Assembly (NCBI GenBank): GCA_015490555.1 | Contig: WFXO01000005.1 | Span: forward strand, 1 to 49,464 | Direction: 5' to 3' | DNA from: Caldifarciminota bacterium | GTDB lineage: Bacteria > Hydrothermota > Hydrothermia > WGAB01 | Length of the DNA: 49,464 bases | Part shown: positions 44,554 to 49,464 of the stretch, piece by piece | Layout: the number at the start of each line of letters is the position of its first letter | Numbering within the stretch: position 1 is the first letter of the stretch | The notes under the pieces: generated by a model | What the model was told of the DNA's origin: nothing | The model's input: only the letters and a program-made list of their open reading frames with translations | The model's database searches: none | Made by a program: the position numbers and the translations under genes

Positions 44554-45096
44554 TTACCTCCTTTCAAACGGAAAGCCTAATTCCTTCAAGAGGGCCAAGG
44601 CCTCCCGATCCGTTTCTGCCGTTGTCACGATATTGATGTCCATACCAAAAACACGTTTGACTTTATCGATGTCGATCTCGGGGAAAACCGTATGTTCATC
44701 TAAGCCAAAGTTATAGTTCCCACGTCCATCAAAGGAATCCAGGGGAATCCCACGGAAATCTCGGACTCTGGGGAGCGCTGCATTCACAAGTCTTTCAATA
44801 AAATCGTAGGCACGAACCCCACGGAGAGTCACTTTCAACGCAATCGGCATCCCTTTTCGCAAATGATACTGAGCCACGTTTTTTCGGGCCCGGATTAACA
44901 ACGGTTTTTGGCCGGTGATGAGCTTCAAATCTTCAGCAATCACGTCCAAGATCTTGGGGTCGCGCACGGCCTCCCCGTCGGTCACCATCACGACGACTTT
45001 CTCGATTCTGGGGACCTGCATCGGGTTCTTGTACCCCAGTTCTTTCATGAGTTTCTGTCGGATTTTTGTTCGGTATTCTTGCAGTAAGTTCGCCAT
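44554..45096 (-). CDS. rplE: 50S ribosomal protein L5 (uL5)
   Basis: 180-residue 5S rRNA-binding protein. The core contains [59 protein letters not shown] and [11 protein letters not shown] chose ATG at 45096, right after the rplX TAA (TAAAATG); a TTG start 9 nt earlier would add three residues and overlap rplX. Confidence 0.96.
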   Translation of the reverse strand: MANLLQEYRTKIRQKLMKELGYKNPMQVPRIEKVVVMVTDGEAVRDPKILDVIAEDLKLITGQKPLLIRARKNVAQYHLRKGMPIALKVTLRGVRAYDFIERLVNAALPRVRDFRGIPLDSFDGRGNYNFGLDEHTVFPEIDIDKVKRVFGMDINIVTTAETDREALALLKELGFPFERR

Positions 45097-45097
45097 T

Positions 45098-45412
45098 TTA
45101 ATCAATCACCCCGTCGCACTTTTTGCAGTATCGAACCTTTCGATCGTCCTCAAACCGAAACCCTACGCGTGTCGGTTCTCCGCAATTAGGACACACAAGC
45201 CGCAGTTTGGAAATATGAATCGGTGCCTCCATTTCAATGATCCCCGAGGGCTGCGTTTGACTTCTGGCTCGCATATGGCGTTTCACGATATTTGCACCTT
45301 CTACCAAAGCCCGCTGGGCCTTCGGAAACACTTTCTTGACTTTCCCAACATGGCCTCGGTCCTTCCCCCGCATGACCATGACCGTATCGCCGCGCTTGAT
45401 CTTCGCCGCCAT
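45098..45412 (-). CDS. rplX: 50S ribosomal protein L24 (uL24) with zinc-type cysteines
   Basis: 104-residue uL24 whose KOW motif is KRGDTVMVMRGKDRGHVGKV. The C-terminal half carries CPNC and CKKC separated by about 20 residues, a C+ zinc-ribbon version. Its ATG overlaps the rplN TGA by one base (TGATG). Confidence 0.96.
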   Translation of the reverse strand: MAAKIKRGDTVMVMRGKDRGHVGKVKKVFPKAQRALVEGANIVKRHMRARSQTQPSGIIEMEAPIHISKLRLVCPNCGEPTRVGFRFEDDRKVRYCKKCDGVID

Positions 45413-45780
45413 CAGACTACCTCCGGTGCCAAGGAGACGATTCGCATGAACTTCTTTTCACGGAGTTCACGTGCCACCGGACCGAAGACGCGGGTGCCTC
45501 TCGGCTCGTTATTTTGGTCAATGAGAACCGCCGCATTGTCATCGAACTTGATATAGGTTCCATCTTTCCGGCGCATTTCCTTTCGGGTCCGAACAATCAC
45601 CGCGCGAGCGACTTCCCCCTTCTTCACCGGAGACCCAGGGATCGCTTCCTTAATGGTCACGACCACCACGTCACCGACATAGGCGTATTTCCGTCTCGTG
45701 CCGCCGAGGACCTTAATCACCATCGCTTCTTGTGCTCCCGTATTGTCTGCGATTTTGAGCCTCGTAAAATCCTGGATCAT
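45412..45780 (-). CDS. rplN: 50S ribosomal protein L14 (uL14)
   Basis: 122-residue uL14, full length and canonical: [56 protein letters not shown] and [14 protein letters not shown]. It forms bridge B8 to 16S rRNA. It starts 17 nt after rpsQ. Confidence 0.98.
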   Translation of the reverse strand: MIQDFTRLKIADNTGAQEAMVIKVLGGTRRKYAYVGDVVVVTIKEAIPGSPVKKGEVARAVIVRTRKEMRRKDGTYIKFDDNAAVLIDQNNEPRGTRVFGPVARELREKKFMRIVSLAPEVV

Positions 45781-45797
45781 GGGGCCATCCTCCTTCT

Positions 45798-46064
45798 CTA
45801 CAGGACCGGGGCCTTCCGCACAATTTCAACAAGCCTCCACCGCTTTAATTTGGAAAGGGGGCGGGTCTCCATAATCTTAACCAAATCCCCCACTTTGGAG
45901 GCATTGTTCTCGTCGTGTACGTAAAATTTCTTTCGCCGCTTAATGTATTTTTTGTATTTCGGGTGCTTGACCAGGGTCTCCACCACGACCACCCGAGTTT
46001 TGTCCATCTTATCCGAGGTGACCACCCCGATCCGAACTTTTCTCTGTCCTCTATTCCGTTCCAT
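45798..46064 (-). CDS. rpsQ: 30S ribosomal protein S17 (uS17)
   Basis: 88-residue OB-fold uS17 with [40 protein letters not shown] and [20 protein letters not shown]. It overlaps the 3' end of rpmC by 14 nt. Confidence 0.97.
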   Translation of the reverse strand: MERNRGQRKVRIGVVTSDKMDKTRVVVVETLVKHPKYKKYIKRRKKFYVHDENNASKVGDLVKIMETRPLSKLKRWRLVEIVRKAPVL

Positions 46065-46251
46065 GGCTCTCTTTCTCTCTTAAAATCGTCAGGATCCTTG
46101 CGATATCTCTTCGAATCAGCCGAAACCGGTGCGGCTGACTCAGGGACCCTCTGGCCTTCTCTAACCGAAGTTGAAACAACTCTTCTTTGAGTCGGTGCAA
46201 TTCGTCTTTGAGTTCTTCCACCGTCAGTTCGCGCAATTCCGAAGCCTTCAT
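46051..46251 (-). CDS. rpmC: 50S ribosomal protein L29 (uL29)
   Basis: 66-residue two-helix uL29 near the peptide exit tunnel, recognised by [20 protein letters not shown] and [19 protein letters not shown]. Its ATG overlaps the rplP stop by 4 nt. Confidence 0.96.
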   Translation of the reverse strand: MKASELRELTVEELKDELHRLKEELFQLRLEKARGSLSQPHRFRLIRRDIARILTILREKESHGTE

Positions 46252-46667
46252 ACCCCACCCTCCTCGATCGAAACGAACCGGGTCTTCACAGGCAATTTAA
46301 AGGACGCCCGTCGGAACGCTTCTCGTGCATCTTCCTCGCTGACGCCCCCTAACTCGAAGATAATCCGTCCCGGCTTGACCACAGCAACCCATTCTTCCAC
46401 GTTTCCTTTACCCTTCCCCATTCGTGTTTCAGCAGGTTTCTTGGTCATCGGTTTGTCCGGAAAGATCCGGATCCAGAGTTTTCCACCCTTTTTCAGGTAT
46501 CGGGTAATCGCAATCCGTGCCGCTTCGATCTGGCGTCCGTTGATGTGTGCCCTTGTCACAGCTTTCAAGGCGTACTCTCCGAAGGCAATGTAGTTTCCGG
46601 CTTGAGCCTTGCCCTTCATCCGGCCGCGTTGGACCTTCCGGTATTTAGTCCGTTTCGGCATCATCAT
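46248..46667 (-). CDS. rplP: 50S ribosomal protein L16 (uL16)
   Basis: 139-residue uL16: [17 protein letters not shown] at the N-terminus and [27 protein letters not shown], the loop approaching the peptidyl transferase centre. Three ATGs stand in a row; the first (46667) restores the family's Met-x-x-Pro-Lys-Arg start and has GAGGAGG 10 nt upstream. It overlaps rpsC by 4 nt. Confidence 0.97.
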   Translation of the reverse strand: MMMPKRTKYRKVQRGRMKGKAQAGNYIAFGEYALKAVTRAHINGRQIEAARIAITRYLKKGGKLWIRIFPDKPMTKKPAETRMGKGKGNVEEWVAVVKPGRIIFELGGVSEEDAREAFRRASFKLPVKTRFVSIEEGGV

Positions 46668-47323
46668 GGCAGTTCAGCCTCCTCCTCTTCCCGCTTCAGG
46701 ACATCGCCTTTGTACACCCACACTTTCACCCCAATAGTCCCGGTCTTCGTGAAAGCAGTCTCCTGAGCATAGTCAATATCCGCACGCAACGTCTGGAGCG
46801 GCACTCGGCCTTGGATATACCATTCTTTCCGAGCGATTTCTGCGCCGCCCAGTCGTCCTTTACACTGAACTCGAATTCCCTTTGCTCCCATCCGCATGGC
46901 CATTTCCACCGCACGTTTCATGGCACGCCGGTGGGACACCCGCTGTTCGATCTTCTGAGCGATGTTCTTCGCGATGAGCGTTGCATCAATTTCCGGAATC
47001 CGAACTTCCACAACGTTGATGTGAATATCCTTTTTGCCTGTCAATTCCTGAAGTTCGCTCCGTAAGTTCTCCACTTCTCGTCCACGCTGTCCAATCACGA
47101 TCCCTGGACGTGAGGTGTAAATGCTTACGCTCACGCGATCTACCGTTCGTTCAATAATGATCCGGGACAGGCCCGCGTGTTTGAGTCGTTTTTCGAGGTA
47201 GTCCCGGATTTTCAAATCTTCTTGCAGGTTCTCACGAATCCTTTTGCCACGGGCAAACCATTTGGCTTCCCAGTCCTTGATATAGCCAAGCCGAAAGCCA
47301 ATCGGATGAACTTTCTGACCCAT
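46664..47323 (-). CDS. rpsC: 30S ribosomal protein S3 (uS3)
   Basis: 219-residue uS3. It starts [13 protein letters not shown] with GGGAGG upstream of the ATG at 47323; the open frame to 47410 is a run-in over rplV. The KH motif is [15 protein letters not shown] and the C-domain carries [20 protein letters not shown]. It begins 2 nt after rplV. Confidence 0.97.
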   Translation of the reverse strand: MGQKVHPIGFRLGYIKDWEAKWFARGKRIRENLQEDLKIRDYLEKRLKHAGLSRIIIERTVDRVSVSIYTSRPGIVIGQRGREVENLRSELQELTGKKDIHINVVEVRIPEIDATLIAKNIAQKIEQRVSHRRAMKRAVEMAMRMGAKGIRVQCKGRLGGAEIARKEWYIQGRVPLQTLRADIDYAQETAFTKTGTIGVKVWVYKGDVLKREEEEAELP

Positions 47324-47325
47324 GC

Positions 47326-47673
47326 TTACCTCCCTTCCGTCACTTCGATGGTGATATGAGACATCCGTCTCCGTCGCATCACGGCCCGGCCACGCCAGGC
47401 TGCGCGCCATCGTTTCAAAATCGGTCCACGGTCGACTTTCGCTGTCAAGACCACCAACTCCTCATCTGGTCGTGCTTCCGTTCCTGCTTTTTCCTGATAG
47501 GACGCCACCGCTGCTTTGAGTCCCTTGAGGATAATCGAGGCCAGTTTCCGTTTTCGGTTCATCTCCAGGATCCACCGCGCTTCATGAACAGGCTTCCCGC
47601 GGATCAAATCCAGGACCGGCTTCACCTTCTTCGGTGACACGAGTATGAACCGCTGGACACTCCGTCCCACCAT
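47326..47673 (-). CDS. rplV: 50S ribosomal protein L22 (uL22)
   Basis: 115-residue uL22 with [20 protein letters not shown] and the tunnel-lining hairpin region [23 protein letters not shown]. It assembles early and contacts all 23S domains. It begins 1 nt after rpsS. Confidence 0.97.
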   Translation of the reverse strand: MVGRSVQRFILVSPKKVKPVLDLIRGKPVHEARWILEMNRKRKLASIILKGLKAAVASYQEKAGTEARPDEELVVLTAKVDRGPILKRWRAAWRGRAVMRRRRMSHITIEVTEGR

Positions 47674-47674
47674 C

Positions 47675-47962
47675 TTACTTCATCCTCGCTTTTTGAGCAC
47701 CTTTAAGGCCTTTGTGGCCACGGAACGTCCGCGTCGGCGCAAATTCACCCAACTTATGACCAACCATGTCCTGCGTAATGTAAACAGGGATGAACTTCCG
47801 ACCGTTGTGGACCTGAATCGTGTGTCCTACAAAATCGGGGGTAATCGTGCTCCGCCGAGACCACGTCTTAATCACACGTTTCTCACCCTTCTCGTTCATT
47901 TCGCGGATTTTCTTCAGCAACTTCGGATCCACATAGGGTCCTTTTTTCAGTGACCGTCCCAT
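47675..47962 (-). CDS. rpsS: 30S ribosomal protein S19 (uS19)
   Basis: 95-residue uS19 with [38 protein letters not shown] and [18 protein letters not shown]. Full length. Lies 2 nt after rplB in the S10 order. Confidence 0.98.
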   Translation of the reverse strand: MGRSLKKGPYVDPKLLKKIREMNEKGEKRVIKTWSRRSTITPDFVGHTIQVHNGRKFIPVYITQDMVGHKLGEFAPTRTFRGHKGLKGAQKARMK

Positions 47963-47964
47963 AG

Positions 47965-48789
47965 TTACCTCCGTCTCTTCACAATGAACCGGTCGGAAGG
48001 TTTATTCTTCTTCCGGGTCTTTTTCCCTTTCGCAGGTAACCCCCATGGACTCACAGGAGGGCGTCCGCCCTTGGACCGGCCCTCACCTCCCCCCAAGGGG
48101 TGGTCACAGGGGTTCATCACCACACCACGAACTGTTGGACGACGACCCAGCCAGCGGGATCGACCTGCCTTGCCAAGAATCACATTCTCGTGGTCCACAT
48201 TGGATACCCGCCCGATGGTTGCGTAGCAAGTCTGCAAGATCATCCGAACTTCGCCGGAAGGGAGTTGGACATACGCATATTTCCCTTCTTTCGAGAGAAT
48301 TACGGCTGCAGTTCCGGCAGCCCGTACCAATTGCCCTCCACGGCCGGGATAGAGTTCCAGGTTATGGATCTCCATCCCCTCCGGGATCTCTTTCAAGGGC
48401 AAGTGATTTCCCACCTTGAGTTCAACCCCGGGTCCGGAGACGACCGTCTCTCCCACACGGAGGCCTTCGGGTGCCAAGATGTAGCGCTTTTCGCCATCTA
48501 CATACTGAAGGAGCGCGATGAAGGCGGTACGGTTGGGATCGTATTCGATGGAGACTACCTTTGCAGGAACCCCGTGCTTCTCCCGCCGAAAGTCCACAAT
48601 CCGAAGGAGCTTCTTATGGCCGCCTCCTCGGTGTCGAACCGTGATCCGGCCAAAGTTATTCCGGCCACCTGTCCGTTTCTTCGGCAACAGGAGGGACTTT
48701 TCCGGCTCCTTCTTCGTCAGGACAGAATAATCCACCACCGTCATGAAGCGACGGGAAGGAGTGTATGGCACAAAACTCTTCACTGGCAT
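47965..48789 (-). CDS. rplB: 50S ribosomal protein L2 (uL2)
   Basis: 274-residue uL2, essential for subunit joining and peptidyl transfer. Recognised by [20 protein letters not shown] in the N-domain and [20 protein letters not shown], whose conserved His is present, in the C-terminal loop. Length is normal. It lies 2 nt after rplW. Confidence 0.98.
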   Translation of the reverse strand: MPVKSFVPYTPSRRFMTVVDYSVLTKKEPEKSLLLPKKRTGGRNNFGRITVRHRGGGHKKLLRIVDFRREKHGVPAKVVSIEYDPNRTAFIALLQYVDGEKRYILAPEGLRVGETVVSGPGVELKVGNHLPLKEIPEGMEIHNLELYPGRGGQLVRAAGTAAVILSKEGKYAYVQLPSGEVRMILQTCYATIGRVSNVDHENVILGKAGRSRWLGRRPTVRGVVMNPCDHPLGGGEGRSKGGRPPVSPWGLPAKGKKTRKKNKPSDRFIVKRRR

Positions 48790-48791
48790 CG

Positions 48792-49082
48792 TTACGCTCC
48801 TTCAAACAGTGGTATCGAGTCGCCTTCCTTTAAGAACACGATCGCTTTTTTGAACGAACGCGTCCGTCCCATCACCCGAAATCGCCGTTTCGGTTTACCC
48901 TTGACGTTGATGACGTTGACCTTTAGGACCTTAACCTTAAAGAGGTCTTCGATGGCCTTTTTGATCTCGGGCTTGTTCGCGTCCTTGGCGACCTCAAAAA
49001 CATAAGCGTTCGCTTCACGCTGAAGACGAACGCTTTTCTCTGTCAGAATAGGTCTTATTATAATGTCTCTTGGGTCTCTCAT
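48792..49082 (-). CDS. rplW: 50S ribosomal protein L23 (uL23)
   Basis: 96-residue uL23, docking site for trigger factor and SRP at the tunnel exit. It starts [20 protein letters not shown] and contains [20 protein letters not shown]-like family sequence (here [14 protein letters not shown]). ATG overlaps the rplD stop by 4 nt. Confidence 0.96.
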   Translation of the reverse strand: MRDPRDIIIRPILTEKSVRLQREANAYVFEVAKDANKPEIKKAIEDLFKVKVLKVNVINVKGKPKRRFRVMGRTRSFKKAIVFLKEGDSIPLFEGA

Positions 49083-49464
49083 GCCAATCGCTCCTGTAGG
49101 CCACTGATCGCGTCTTTCTCCAGAACCACATACTCGGAATTCAGGACGTCGTAAGTGTTGGCCTCACTGTCAGATTTGGTGTTCACCTTCGGCAGATTCC
49201 GGGTGGAAAGGTAGAAGTTCCGTTTCGTTCCGTGGGTCACAAAGAGGACCTTTTTGCCGTCCAATCCGAGGTTTTTCAGGAGTTCGACAGCCATTTTGGT
49301 TTTCGGCGGCTGTTCTTCAGGGACCGTCTCCAACACGAGAATCCGGTCTTCACGGGCTCGGTCCGATAAGGCCATTTTCATCGCAAGACGCTTCACTTTC
49401 TTGGGAGGATCGTAGCCATAATCTCGGGGGCGCGGTGGGAAGGCCTTTCCTCCGCCCACGAAAA
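49079..49464 (-). CDS. rplD: 50S ribosomal protein L4 (uL4), N-terminal part cut by window
   Basis: About 128 C-terminal residues of uL4; the frame is open to the right edge and begins at [17 protein letters not shown], part of the tunnel-lining loop, so about 70-80 N-terminal residues lie outside. The visible part includes [15 protein letters not shown] and [24 protein letters not shown]. rplC and rpsJ are expected further upstream. Confidence 0.95.
   Translation of the reverse strand, partial: FVGGGKAFPPRPRDYGYDPPKKVKRLAMKMALSDRAREDRILVLETVPEEQPPKTKMAVELLKNLGLDGKKVLFVTHGTKRNFYLSTRNLPKVNTKSDSEANTYDVLNSEYVVLEKDAISGLQERLA

Overview
The window reads as the chromosome of an uncultured bacterium related to the FCB superphylum (WOR-3/Hydrothermae-like, or a neighbouring candidate phylum). 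The basis is the combination of a bacterial S10/spc ribosomal operon, a PorV/PorQ-like outer-membrane protein, several secreted proteins ending in Bacteroidetes-type (type 9 secretion, T9SS) C-terminal sorting domains, and a carboxypeptidase-regulatory-like TonB receptor. The phylum call is inference; no rRNA is present. Genes are tightly packed: most minus-strand neighbours overlap by 1-20 nt and the longest gene-free stretch is about 144 nt (between tldD and the proline dehydrogenase gene). I saw no tRNA, rRNA, insertion sequence or CRISPR array.

Layout. 1-5502 (+): a left-truncated Na+/H+ antiporter, an orphan GlmL/MutL-type ASKHA ATPase and a membrane GAF-GGDEF diguanylate cyclase with a possible Shine-Dalgarno-masking hairpin in its leader. 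5523-16544 (-): a long housekeeping operon running proS, rimP, nusA, infB, ylxP, HPr, PTS enzyme I, a DUF948 protein, an EF-G-like GTPase and a TauE/SafE exporter, driven by a clear promoter directly in front of proS. 16632-21557 (-): tldD, tldE, yjbQ, a DUF374 acyltransferase and holB; TldD carries a Tat signal. 21702-22628 (+): proline dehydrogenase, divergent from tldD. 22633-25404 (-): four coupled membrane-protein genes including a DUF6754-type protein, without assigned function. 25453-38724 (-): a cell-surface cluster with a lipoprotein, TonB-dependent receptor, 1001-aa secreted protein, PorV-like porin, FG-GAP propeller protein, secreted propeller-like protein, M23 peptidase and then lysA. 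38772-49464 (-): infA, map, adk, secY and the spc/S10 ribosomal genes back to a truncated rplD.

How they fit together. Translation (ribosomal proteins, IF-1, IF-2, NusA, RimP, EF-G2, ProRS, Map) and export (SecY) dominate both ends. The middle is devoted to the envelope: the lipoprotein/receptor/1001-aa/PorV quartet looks like a dedicated outer-membrane uptake or secretion station whose cargo proteins are encoded immediately downstream and carry the matching C-terminal tags. Three operon heads (proS, tldD, proline dehydrogenase) have a -10 box only 6-9 nt before the ATG and no Shine-Dalgarno, suggesting leaderless transcripts, whereas internal genes mostly use strong Shine-Dalgarno sites.
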